A DNA stretch of 6,310 nucleotides. Source: Patescibacteria group bacterium UBA7522. GTDB lineage: Bacteria > Patescibacteriota > CPR2 > UBA1875. Of this stretch, positions 1 through 5,227 are shown in pieces. The stretch covers positions 19,548 to 25,857 of the forward strand of contig DLNA01000030.1 of NCBI GenBank assembly GCA_002476865.1, read 5' to 3'. Below the pieces are notes generated by a model. The model ran no database searches, was not told the DNA's origin, and was given only the letters and a program-made list of their open reading frames with translations. The position numbers were made by a program, and so were the translations under genes. Each line of letters begins with the position of its first letter. Position 1 is the first letter of the stretch.

Positions 1-1785
1 ATGTCGAAAAGTAAAAATCGAAGAAATCAAATTAATCTTGAAGATAAACGCCTTAAAAATAAAGGTATTAAAACCAAAAACGATCAACCAAAAGAAACAA
101 AACAAACGAACAAAAACACAAAAGAGACCCTTAGGGTTATGGCTCTTGGGGGTCTTGGTGAAATAGGTAAAAATCTTTATGTTTTTGAGTATGAAGAAGA
201 CATAATTATAGTTGATATGGGCTTCAAATTCCCAGACGACGAAATGCTAGGTATTGATTACATTATTCCCGATATTGCCTACCTAGAAGAAAGAAAAGAG
301 AGAATAAAAGGCATCTTAATAACTCATGGCCACGAAGATCATATTGGTGGCATTCCTTATCTTCTACCTAAAATTGGCGCCCCTATTTTCGCCACCAAGT
401 TGACTATCGGCCTCATTGAAGGCAAACTTTCAGAATTCACGCTGGCACAGGGTGCTGGGCTTCATATTATCGATCCCGAAAAGGACAAATTAAAGCTTGG
501 CCAATTTGATATTGAATGGTTTAGGGTCTCTCATTCTATTCCGGATGCCGTTGGAATCTCAATAAAAACACCTCTCGGTAGAGCTTTGACAACCGGTGAC
601 TTTAAGTTTGACTTCTCTCCAGTCGACGACAAGAATGTTGAGATATCGAAGCTAGCTCGATGGGGAGATGAGGGTGTTCTTCTTCTTCTCTCTGATTCAA
701 CCGGAGCCGAGGTTCCTGGATACACGATGTCAGAAAAAGGCCTACACGATTCTTTTGATAGGATCTTTGATAACGCTGAAGGTCGCATAATTATTGCCTC
801 CTTTTCTTCGCAACTCAACAGAATTCAAATGGTAATCGACGCCGCCAAAAGTCATGGTCGGAAGCTTGCATTCTCGGGACGATCTCTACTCAAAAATACC
901 GAGATTGCAGTTCGGCTTGGCTATCTCAAAATACCAGCTGATTTAATTGTAAAAATAGAAGACATCCCCCGATTGCCAGATAACAAGGTTTGTGTGATGA
1001 GCACCGGATCACAGGGCGAAGCAATGAGCGCCCTCTCCAGAATGGCCTCTGGTGATCATCGCAACATAAAAATCAAAAAGGGAGATACGGTTGTCTTTTC
1101 TTCGTCACCAATTCCGGGTAACGAGGTCTCCGTTACTCATGTTATGGACGATCTTTTCCGCCTTGGAGCAGATGTTATTTTTGATGAAAAAAATGGCGAC
1201 AGAACTCATGTCTCCGGTCATCCCGGCCAAGAAGAGCTAAAGTTAATGCTCAACATGACTAGGCCAAAATATTTTATGCCAATGCACGGAGAGAGACATC
1301 ACCTGGTTCATCATAAAGAACTAGCGATTAATGTCGGCATACCCGAAGAGAATATATTTGTCATGGACAACGGAGAGGTCCTTGAAATTAAAAGGGAAGG
1401 CGCAAAAATGGCCGAAACCAAGGTGCCAAATGGTATCATACTAATAGACGGTCTTGGCATTGGCGACGTAGGCGAGATAGTTCTTAGAGACCGCAAAGCA
1501 ATGTCGACCGAGGGCGTCTTTGTTGTTATTTGTACGGTCGACAGAAAAACAGGAAAACTTGCCACTAGCCCAGATATCATCTCAAGAGGATTTATTTATA
1601 TGAGAGAAAATGAAAAGCTAGTAAACGACACTCGAAACGAAGTTAAGAAAGTAATTGAAATGGCTGGCAACCATCCTCAAAACTGGGCGAATGTCAAGGT
1701 TAAACTCAAGGACAGAGTTCAGGACTACCTCTATCGAAACACCCAAAGAAAGCCAATGGTTATTCCGGTTATTATAGAAATTTAA
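1..1785 (+). CDS. rnj: Ribonuclease J (metallo-beta-lactamase/beta-CASP RNase)
   Basis: RNase J is a cytoplasmic zinc-dependent enzyme with 5'-3' exonuclease and endonuclease activity on RNA, used in mRNA decay and rRNA/sRNA maturation. Seen in the sequence: a 594-aa product with a Lys/Asn-rich basic N-terminal extension (about residues 1-43), then the metallo-beta-lactamase core starting at LRVMALGGLGEIGKN. The metal-binding motif THGHEDH lies at 108-114, SHSIPDA near 177-183, TGDFKFD at 198-204, the beta-CASP region follows (STGSQGE at 335-340), then HVSGHPGQEEL (403-413) and PMHGERHH (427-434), and a C-terminal domain (about 470-594) with SRGFIYMRE. The family is usually about 550-560 aa, so the excess is the N-terminal tail. 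The ATG is the first base of the window, so its ribosome binding site and promoter cannot be judged; a start inside the tail is possible. A terminator follows directly. The family call is very secure; J1 versus J2 type cannot be assigned. Confidence 0.96.
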   Translation: MSKSKNRRNQINLEDKRLKNKGIKTKNDQPKETKQTNKNTKETLRVMALGGLGEIGKNLYVFEYEEDIIIVDMGFKFPDDEMLGIDYIIPDIAYLEERKERIKGILITHGHEDHIGGIPYLLPKIGAPIFATKLTIGLIEGKLSEFTLAQGAGLHIIDPEKDKLKLGQFDIEWFRVSHSIPDAVGISIKTPLGRALTTGDFKFDFSPVDDKNVEISKLARWGDEGVLLLLSDSTGAEVPGYTMSEKGLHDSFDRIFDNAEGRIIIASFSSQLNRIQMVIDAAKSHGRKLAFSGRSLLKNTEIAVRLGYLKIPADLIVKIEDIPRLPDNKVCVMSTGSQGEAMSALSRMASGDHRNIKIKKGDTVVFSSSPIPGNEVSVTHVMDDLFRLGADVIFDEKNGDRTHVSGHPGQEELKLMLNMTRPKYFMPMHGERHHLVHHKELAINVGIPEENIFVMDNGEVLEIKREGAKMAETKVPNGIILIDGLGIGDVGEIVLRDRKAMSTEGVFVVICTVDRKTGKLATSPDIISRGFIYMRENEKLVNDTRNEVKKVIEMAGNHPQNWANVKVKLKDRVQDYLYRNTQRKPMVIPVIIEI

Positions 1786-1788
1786 TCA

Positions 1789-1816
1789 AAAAAGGGATCC
1801 GAAAGGGTCTCTTTTT
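1789..1816 (+). terminator. Rho-independent terminator after RNase J
   Basis: Three bases after the RNase J stop codon, GGGATCC (1794-1800) pairs with GGGTCTC (1805-1811) across a GAAA tetraloop, giving 7 bp including two G-U pairs. An A-run before it (1789-1793) pairs with the T-run after it (1812-1816). A second T-run at 1823-1829 lies just downstream. The GNRA loop closed by C-G and the U-tract are typical of intrinsic terminators. Confidence 0.8.
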
Positions 1817-1834
1817 GATAAGTTTTTTTGGGTG

Positions 1835-1840
1835 TATAAT
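1835..1840 (+). promoter_or_regulatory. -10 box of the dedA promoter (near-leaderless)
   Basis: A perfect TATAAT lies 10 nt before the dedA ATG, so a start site about 7 nt downstream would give a 5' leader of only about 3-4 nt. No Shine-Dalgarno sequence stands before the ATG; the interval is only A and T. The -35 is poor: TTGATA at 1815-1820 would leave a short 14-bp spacer and overlaps the tail of the upstream terminator. Confidence 0.55.
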
Positions 1841-1850
1841 TTAATATATT

Positions 1851-2516
1851 ATGGTTGAGATCTTGAGTATTAAATGGTTAAACGACCTAACAAATGTTTT
1901 TATCAACATCGGCGAAAGTCATAAATACTTAAATTTTTTTATCGGCATGTTCTTAGAATCAACAGGGATCCCCTTTGCCTCAATGCCAGCTTTCGCCTCC
2001 ACCGGATATCTTTTATCCGAGGGTAAATTTAACTTCTGGTGGGCTGTCCTTATTGGTGGTCTTGGCAATGCCCTCGGCTCAACCGTATCTTATTGTCTTG
2101 GTTACTTTTTTGGAAATATTGTAAGAAGAAAAAGAAAAAGCCATAAGCTTGCCGAGCGAGAGGAACGATTACAATCCTATATTGAAAAATACGGCACTAA
2201 GACCATTTTCTTTGCACAACTAATCGGATTTGCCAGAGTTTTCATCTCATTTCCAGCCGGACTTTTAAAAATGGATTTTAAAAAGTTCTTTGTCGCCACC
2301 TTTTTGGGTGGAATGATATTTGTTATTTATTTTTCGCTCGTTACAACTCACTTGATCGGTCTTTATGAAAAATTTGTTTATCCATATATAGGGCTCTCTT
2401 TCTTAAGCTTTGGTTTTTTAGTTGGTTTGTTTTATGCCACCACACACGTTTCTCTTAAAATCGGAAAAAGAGTTCACAAAAAATACCAAGAGCGAAAAAA
2501 TGGCAAAGATAACTAA
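1851..2516 (+). CDS. DedA family (VTT/SNARE-associated domain) membrane protein
   Basis: DedA/VTT proteins are multi-pass inner-membrane proteins; characterised members act in lipid carrier or phospholipid translocation and envelope homeostasis. This one has 221 aa, a usual length. Visible marks: FLESTGIPFASMPAFASTGYLL (about 34-55), matching the family's re-entrant segment with a conserved Glu; a glycine-rich helix, GGLGNALGSTVSYCLGYFFG (69-88); a charged loop (91-114); then the signature ARVFISFPAGLLKMDFKKF (128-146), corresponding to the family's R..R.F.s..AG..M....F region; and two further membrane segments (about 148-168 and 176-198), ending in a basic tail. The residue pattern is somewhat divergent around the usual PGE motif (here ASMPA). 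The start is the only ATG that leaves the N-terminal helix intact and lies just behind a TATAAT box, with no Shine-Dalgarno. Its last 17 bases overlap recX, suggesting one transcript. The substrate cannot be told. Confidence 0.88.
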   Translation: MVEILSIKWLNDLTNVFINIGESHKYLNFFIGMFLESTGIPFASMPAFASTGYLLSEGKFNFWWAVLIGGLGNALGSTVSYCLGYFFGNIVRRKRKSHKLAEREERLQSYIEKYGTKTIFFAQLIGFARVFISFPAGLLKMDFKKFFVATFLGGMIFVIYFSLVTTHLIGLYEKFVYPYIGLSFLSFGFLVGLFYATTHVSLKIGKRVHKKYQERKNGKDN

Positions 2517-3123
2517 GATAATACGTCAAAAAAAATCTAGCCGAATTAACATATATATTGAAGGGGACTATGCCTTCTCTGTTTTTGAAAGCGCATTAAT
2601 TGATTACAACCTTTTTAAGGGTAGAGAGATTTTAGCCAAAGAGATAAAAAGCATAAAAGATCAGGACGATTTTCAAAAATGCATGGAGTCGTCTTTTAGA
2701 TATTTATCGTATCGACCAAGATCAGAAAAAGAGGTTAAAGATAAGTTAAGAAGAAAATATTCACCAAATAATGTTGATGGTGTAATTAAAAAACTAAAAG
2801 AAAAAGATTATATAAACGATGAAGAGTTTGTTCGTTTTTGGTTGGAAAATAGAATCAAAAATAGGGGGCCGCTTCTTTTAAAAAACGAGTTACGCCAAAA
2901 GGGCATTAGAGATGAATTAATAAAAAGCGCTCTTTCGGGCTTTAATAGAAATCAAATAATAGATAACGCCAAAACATTGATTTTGTCAAATAGACGATTT
3001 AAGGGCCTTGATGAAAAAGAATCTTTTAGAAAAATCACTCCCTACCTAGCAAGGCGCGGATATCCATTCGAGATAATAAAAGAAACACTCAAGGAGATAA
3101 CAAAAAAGACATCTGCCGAGTGA
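2500..3123 (+). CDS. recX: Regulatory protein RecX
   Basis: RecX binds RecA filaments and usually inhibits recombinase and coprotease activity. The 207-aa product from the ATG at 2500 begins MAKITKIIRQKKSSRINIYI, a short beta-rich N-terminal segment (about 1-52), followed by three-helix repeats typical of the family: YLSYRPRSEKEVKDKL (68-83), LKEKDYINDEEFVRFWLENR (99-118) and GPLLLKNELRQKGI (123-136), then a last repeat (about 152-203) with ARRGYPFEIIKETL. An in-frame ATG at 2422 would add 26 residues, but that stretch lies inside the dedA coding region, shows no family similarity and has no ribosome binding site, so 2500 is preferred. The gene overlaps dedA by 17 bp and has only a weak AGAG upstream, consistent with translational coupling. 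recA is not in the window. The stop codon lies in the loop of the terminator hairpin. Confidence 0.9.
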   Translation: MAKITKIIRQKKSSRINIYIEGDYAFSVFESALIDYNLFKGREILAKEIKSIKDQDDFQKCMESSFRYLSYRPRSEKEVKDKLRRKYSPNNVDGVIKKLKEKDYINDEEFVRFWLENRIKNRGPLLLKNELRQKGIRDELIKSALSGFNRNQIIDNAKTLILSNRRFKGLDEKESFRKITPYLARRGYPFEIIKETLKEITKKTSAE

Positions 3124-3138
3124 CAGATGTCTTTTTTT
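3102..3138. terminator. Bidirectional intrinsic terminator between recX and the small minus-strand ORF
   Basis: GACATCTG (3108-3115) and CAGATGTC (3124-3131) form a perfect 8-bp stem with an 8-nt loop. It is flanked by AAAAAA (3102-3107) on one side and TTTTTTT (3132-3138) on the other, so a U-tract is made on either strand. It serves recX on the plus strand, whose TGA (3121-3123) sits in the loop, and the 21-aa ORF on the minus strand, whose TAA lies just beside it at 3140-3142. Confidence 0.88.
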
Positions 3139-3139
3139 A

Positions 3140-3205
3140 TTAGCCTTGTGCTATTACTTTGTAGGCGACTGCGAATGCTACGCCCCACAAAAGTACTAGT
3201 GTCAT
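3140..3205 (-). CDS. Putative 21-aa hydrophobic small protein
   Basis: A 22-codon ORF (ATG at 3205-3203, TAA at 3142-3140). The product starts MTLVLLWGVAFAVAY and ends KVIAQG: one hydrophobic stretch of about 15 residues, a lysine, and a short polar end, as expected for a tiny single-pass membrane peptide. Support comes mostly from its surroundings: a fully consensus promoter 39 bp upstream, AAAGGAGG immediately before the ATG (spacing 3 nt from GGAGG, slightly short), and a strong terminator just after the stop codon, so it forms a complete transcription unit of about 130-140 nt. I do not recognise the peptide. It could be a small membrane regulator, a type I toxin-like peptide, a subunit of a larger complex, or the visible part of a small RNA whose peptide is incidental. 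The reading frame is inferred without homologues. Confidence 0.55.
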   Translation of the reverse strand: MTLVLLWGVAFAVAYKVIAQG

Positions 3206-3208
3206 AAT

Positions 3209-3227
3209 CCTCCTTTAATCCTCCCAA
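3209..3227 (-). promoter_or_regulatory. Doubled Shine-Dalgarno sequence of the 21-aa ORF
   Basis: On the minus strand the leader carries GGAGGATTA twice in tandem, separated by AA, with the second copy running into the ATG. The nearer AAAGGAGG (3209-3216) is a near-perfect match to the anti-Shine-Dalgarno sequence, 3 nt from the ATG; the farther GGGAGG lies about 14 nt away. This is the strongest ribosome binding site in the window. Confidence 0.6.
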
Positions 3228-3243
3228 AATAGGACTGAGAAAC

Positions 3244-3271
3244 ATTATAGACCTATAAAAAAACTTGTCAA
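3244..3271 (-). promoter_or_regulatory. Consensus sigma-70 promoter of the 21-aa ORF / small RNA
   Basis: On the minus strand, TTGACA (3271-3266), a 16-bp spacer and TATAAT (3249-3244): both boxes match consensus exactly. The expected start is an A near 3236, giving a 31-nt leader before the ATG at 3205 and a transcript of about 135 nt ending in the hairpin at 3102-3138. The end of this transcript is antisense to the last bases of recX. Confidence 0.8.
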
Positions 3272-3323
3272 TAGCTTAAAAGTGCCTCTTTAAAGCCAAA
3301 AAGGACAGAGCCCAACCTGGCGA

Positions 3324-3857
3324 TTAATCAACCGCAGGAGACGGACTAACAATCGCTTTTGCTGCTTTTATTTTGTCGTCTGTGTTTTTTATGTATATTT
3401 TATTTTTTTCAATTCTTGTGATCATTTTTGCACTAATTATTAAGTTTTCCGCTAAAAATTTGATTGAGAACTTTGGCGATATATAAATATTTTTGAGAGA
3501 GAGCTCTTCAAAACTGATAGTCGCGTCTTCAACTTTCCCGACATACTCACCGTTATCATAAAAAACACGGGATCCAATAATTTTTGTCTTTTTTTCTATG
3601 ACCTTGCCTATACGTACAACTTCATCGCTCAAAACAAAAGATGAAAAATCCTTTACGACAACAAGACCCTGCCCAAATCCCTTTATTTCACTTGAAGGGA
3701 CAAACATTCTTCTTTTGTCTGTTTTAAGAAAGACCTCAAGACCAACAAAGGAGCCATCATCCGGATCTATCAAAACATCAAGGGCCTCAGCCATAATAAC
3801 TCCCTCTTGAAATAGTACCACCTTAGAATCAATTATTTTTGTTATGAATTTAACCAT
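3324..3857 (-). CDS. Protein with two PRC-barrel domains
   Basis: PRC-barrels are small beta-barrel folds found in photosynthetic reaction-centre H subunits, in RimM and in many small proteins of unknown function. The 177-aa product has two copies. The first (about 3-72) has KFITKIIDSKVVLF, then AEALDVLIDPDDGSFVGLEV (23-42) and FVPSSEIKGFGQGLVVV (52-68). The second (about 91-157) has IIGSRVFYDNGEYVGKVEDA, then LKNIYISP and a closing strand KNKIYIKN. A short Lys/Ala/Pro-rich tail ends it; no signal peptide or membrane helix is seen. The start at 3857 gives a complete first barrel but has no Shine-Dalgarno, with a -10 box 6 nt before it, so it appears leaderless. An in-frame ATG at residue 22 has a better ribosome site (GAGGGAG, 5 nt spacing) but would cut off the first strand. 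It is divergent from rpsF. The exact role is unknown. Confidence 0.8.
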   Translation of the reverse strand: MVKFITKIIDSKVVLFQEGVIMAEALDVLIDPDDGSFVGLEVFLKTDKRRMFVPSSEIKGFGQGLVVVKDFSSFVLSDEVVRIGKVIEKKTKIIGSRVFYDNGEYVGKVEDATISFEELSLKNIYISPKFSIKFLAENLIISAKMITRIEKNKIYIKNTDDKIKAAKAIVSPSPAVD

Positions 3858-3863
3858 GTTTTA

Positions 3864-3891
3864 ATTATAACCTCGCTTATAAAGGTTTCAA
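3864..3891 (-). promoter_or_regulatory. Leaderless-type promoter of the PRC-barrel gene
   Basis: On the minus strand, TTGAAA (3891-3886), a 16-bp spacer and TATAAT (3869-3864). The ATG begins only 6 nt after the -10 box, so transcription would start at or beside the A of the start codon. No ribosome binding site fits between them. Confidence 0.7.
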
Positions 3892-3900
3892 TCGGGATTG
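3889..3900. promoter_or_regulatory. Small dyad covering the facing -35 boxes
   Basis: CAATC (3889-3893) and GATTG (3896-3900) are a perfect inverted repeat around GG, placed exactly between the divergent PRC-barrel and rpsF promoters and including parts of both -35 boxes. It may be an operator, or it may simply reflect two facing TTGA-type boxes. Confidence 0.3.
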
Positions 3901-3926
3901 ACCGATATTGCTTTTCGGTATATAAT
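3898..3926 (+). promoter_or_regulatory. Main promoter of the rpsF-ssb-rpsR-efp-tlyA operon
   Basis: TTGACC (3898-3903), a 17-bp spacer and TATAAT (3921-3926) make a near-consensus sigma-70 promoter, with the expected start near 3933 and a leader of about 76 nt. The -10 box lies in the middle of an inverted repeat, CGGTA (3916-3920) and TACCG (3927-3931), and an additional ACCGA stands at 3901-3905. Confidence 0.8.
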
Positions 3927-3932
3927 TACCGT

Positions 3933-4008
3933 GGTCTTTCAGCTTGCGATTATCAATTAAAGGCGCAGGCTCCGCCGAAAGCGGATCCGACCGGAAAGGA
4001 TTTTTTTT
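3933..4008 (+). promoter_or_regulatory. Structured rpsF 5' leader, possible S6:S18 autoregulatory RNA
   Basis: The leader contains a GC-rich patch (3962-3994) in an otherwise AT-rich region. TCCGC (3971-3975) pairs with GCGGA (3981-3985) over CGAAA. A competing stem, GGCG (3962-3965) with CGCC (3973-3976), excludes it, and GGTC (3933-3936) can pair with GACC (3989-3992) to close the element. An ACCGG follows just before the Shine-Dalgarno GGAAAGGA (3993-4000). It is known that S6:S18 represses its own operon in many bacteria through a leader hairpin carrying a conserved CCG; the match here is by position and a loose resemblance only. Confidence 0.4.
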
Positions 4009-4470
4009 ATGGAAAAAAACACAAACAATGTAAATTATGAACTTCTTTTTATTATCCACCCGGATTTAGAAAACACAATTGAAAGCGTTCTTACAAAAAC
4101 CCGTTCTCAAATAGAAAAAAGAGGCGGCAAAATAACCTATGAGGAGAACTGGGGTAAAAGAAAGCTCGCTTACGAAATTAAAAAGTGCGACGTTGGTATT
4201 TATCTGCTTTGGTTTTTTGATGCGCCCACAAATTCTCTTCAAAAAATTGAAAAAGATATTCGACTCTCAGAAGAGATTATTAGGTACATAATCATACGAG
4301 CCGAAGAAAAAACAAAAAAAGTATCTACAAAAAAAGAGATTGAAACAAAAGAGAAAAAAACAGTAAAAAAGATCGTTAAGAGTGCTCCAAAAGAATCCGA
4401 AAAAGATCGGATGAAAAAAATTGATGAAAAACTCGACCAACTCTTAAGCGAAGAGGCATCCAAAAAATAA
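4009..4470 (+). CDS. rpsF: 30S ribosomal protein S6 with lysine-rich C-terminal tail
   Basis: S6 binds the central domain of 16S rRNA as a heterodimer with S18, whose gene follows two positions downstream. The 153-aa product has the S6 fold at about residues 8-100: NYELLFIIHPDLE at the start, IEKRGGKITYEENWGKRKLA (35-54), YEIKKCDVGIYLLWFF (55-70) and the closing strand IIRYIIIRAEE (90-100). After this comes a 50-residue tail, low in complexity and rich in Lys and Glu, ending in a likely amphipathic helix (about 131-149). S6 is commonly 95-135 aa, so the tail is the extra part. The ATG at 4009 has GGAAAGGA 8 nt upstream. This is the first gene of its operon, behind a good promoter and a structured leader that may mediate autoregulation. 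Confidence 0.95.
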   Translation: MEKNTNNVNYELLFIIHPDLENTIESVLTKTRSQIEKRGGKITYEENWGKRKLAYEIKKCDVGIYLLWFFDAPTNSLQKIEKDIRLSEEIIRYIIIRAEEKTKKVSTKKEIETKEKKTVKKIVKSAPKESEKDRMKKIDEKLDQLLSEEASKK

Positions 4471-4487
4471 ACACAAGAATAAATTAA

Positions 4488-4496
4488 TGATATAAT
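4488..4496 (+). promoter_or_regulatory. Possible extended -10 promoter ahead of ssb
   Basis: TGATATAAT is an exact extended -10 element (TG, one base, TATAAT) in the 76-bp gap between rpsF and ssb. There is no good -35 box, as is usual for extended -10 promoters. Transcription would start near 4503, giving ssb a second, S6-independent transcript with a leader of about 44 nt. Confidence 0.45.
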
Positions 4497-4511
4497 ATTT
4501 GAAAATAAGGT

Positions 4512-4534
4512 GAGCCAATAGCTAACGCTAGCTC
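4512..4534 (+). promoter_or_regulatory. Hairpin directly before the ssb ribosome binding site
   Basis: GAGC (4512-4515) pairs with GCTC (4531-4534) and TAGC (4519-4522) with GCTA (4527-4530) across the loop TAAC, with a 3-nt bulge on the left arm. It ends one base before the AAAGGAG (4536-4542) of ssb. No U-tract follows, so it is not a terminator. It may set ssb translation or mRNA stability. Confidence 0.4.
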
Positions 4535-4546
4535 CAAAGGAGTTTC

Positions 4547-4999
4547 ATGAAAGATCTAAACATGGTTTTCTTAATGGGAAACCTTACGCGTGACCCCGAA
4601 TTACGCTACACACCCAACGGCCAAGCGGTTGTTAACTTTGCAGTTGCCACCAATCGAACCTGGAAAGATGCCGACGGAGAACAGAAAGATTCGGCTGAAT
4701 TTACAGATATCGTCGCCTGGGGTAAAACTGCAGAAAATATTGCCAATTATCTAAAAAAGGGACAAAAAGTTCATGTAATAGGCCGACTTCAAACTAGAAG
4801 TTGGGAAGCACAGGACGGAAGTAAAAGATATAAAACCGAGGTTGTTGCAAACGACGTAACCTTTTTGGGCGGAAGGGGTCAATCCGAAAGTGAAGGTGTA
4901 GACCTTTCGCCAAAAGAGGAGGAAAACCAATCAAACGATAGTAAATCAAAAGAAAAAAAAGAAGAGGAAGAGGTCGATATCGAAGATATCCCCTTCTAA
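4547..4999 (+). CDS. ssb: Single-stranded DNA-binding protein
   Basis: SSB coats single-stranded DNA during replication, recombination and repair, and recruits partner enzymes through its C-terminal tip. The 150-aa product has the OB fold at about residues 4-108: NMVFLMGNLTRDPELRYTPN, VVNFAVATNR (28-37), EFTDIVAWGKTAE (51-63), the KGQKVHVIGRLQTRSW segment (71-86) and YKTEVVANDVTFLG. Aromatic residues W39, F52, W58 and W86 are in places typical for base stacking. A polar linker rich in Glu, Lys and Ser follows, and the end, DIEDIPF, is the classic acidic tip. The start at 4547 has AAAGGAG 4 nt upstream; Met6 is an alternative but lacks its own site. The gene lies in the widespread rpsF-ssb-rpsR order. 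The length is at the short end of normal. Confidence 0.97.
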   Translation: MKDLNMVFLMGNLTRDPELRYTPNGQAVVNFAVATNRTWKDADGEQKDSAEFTDIVAWGKTAENIANYLKKGQKVHVIGRLQTRSWEAQDGSKRYKTEVVANDVTFLGGRGQSESEGVDLSPKEEENQSNDSKSKEKKEEEEVDIEDIPF

Positions 5000-5011
5000 A
5001 CAATAAGGAGA

Positions 5012-5227
5012 ATGATGGAAAGAAAACAAAAACCATGTAAGTTTTGTATCGACAAAGAACAAGAGATCGACTACAAAGATATCAAAACAATTCAAAGATT
5101 TATAAATTCTTACGGCAAAATAGATGCCAAAAAAAGATCAGGGCTCTGCCCAAAACACCAAAGAAAAATTGCCATAGCAATCAAAAGGGCTCGTATTATG
5201 GCCCTACTTCCGTTTGTGGGAAATTAA
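5012..5227 (+). CDS. rpsR: 30S ribosomal protein S18, zinc-binding type
   Basis: S18 pairs with S6 on the platform of the small subunit. The product is 71 aa from the ATG at 5012, or 70 aa from the adjacent ATG at 5015. The second fits better, because AAGGAG (5005-5010) is only 1 nt from the first and 4 nt from the second. Counting from the first Met, Cys9, Cys12, Cys46 and His49 form a C-x2-C...C-x2-H set, the metal-binding (C+) version of S18. The rest is typical: DYKDIKTIQRFINSYGKI, then KKRSGLCPKHQRKIAIAIKR and the end ARIMALLPFV. The stop codon touches the ATG of efp. In many bacteria rplI (L9) would follow here; it does not. Confidence 0.95.
   Translation: MMERKQKPCKFCIDKEQEIDYKDIKTIQRFINSYGKIDAKKRSGLCPKHQRKIAIAIKRARIMALLPFVGN

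Noticed and set aside
531..1580. Two minus-strand ORFs (531-818 and 1311-1580) inside RNase J
   Set aside because: Antisense to conserved RNase J coding sequence, serine-rich shadow-type composition, no family resemblance.
2422..2499. Upstream in-frame start for recX, adding 26 residues
   Set aside because: This part overlaps the dedA coding region, has no ribosome binding site, and does not resemble RecX N-termini; the ATG at 2500 gives a normal start.
3121..3123. Possible recoded UGA, as in Gracilibacteria or Absconditabacteria
   Set aside because: The only terminal TGA ends recX at the expected length and inside a terminator loop; no conserved gene here contains an internal TGA, so the standard code fits.
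3042..3245. 67-codon minus-strand ORF over the recX 3' end
   Set aside because: Its ATG falls inside the -10 box of the minus-strand promoter, so it would not be in that transcript, and most of it is antisense to recX and the terminator. The 21-aa ORF in another frame has the ribosome binding site.
3272..3323. Possible terminator of the PRC-barrel gene (minus strand, near 3298-3312)
   Set aside because: Only a 3-bp stem with a G-U pair can be drawn before the T-run; too weak to call, so some read-through into the 21-aa unit is possible.
3598..3810. 70-codon plus-strand ORF antisense to the PRC-barrel gene
   Set aside because: The minus-strand frame has clear PRC-barrel repeats and a promoter; the plus-strand frame is Ser/Thr/Pro-rich without any signal.
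3877..4059. 60-codon minus-strand ORF across the rpsF leader and gene start
   Set aside because: It covers the divergent promoters and the rpsF start, has no ribosome binding site and no recognisable composition; a shadow.
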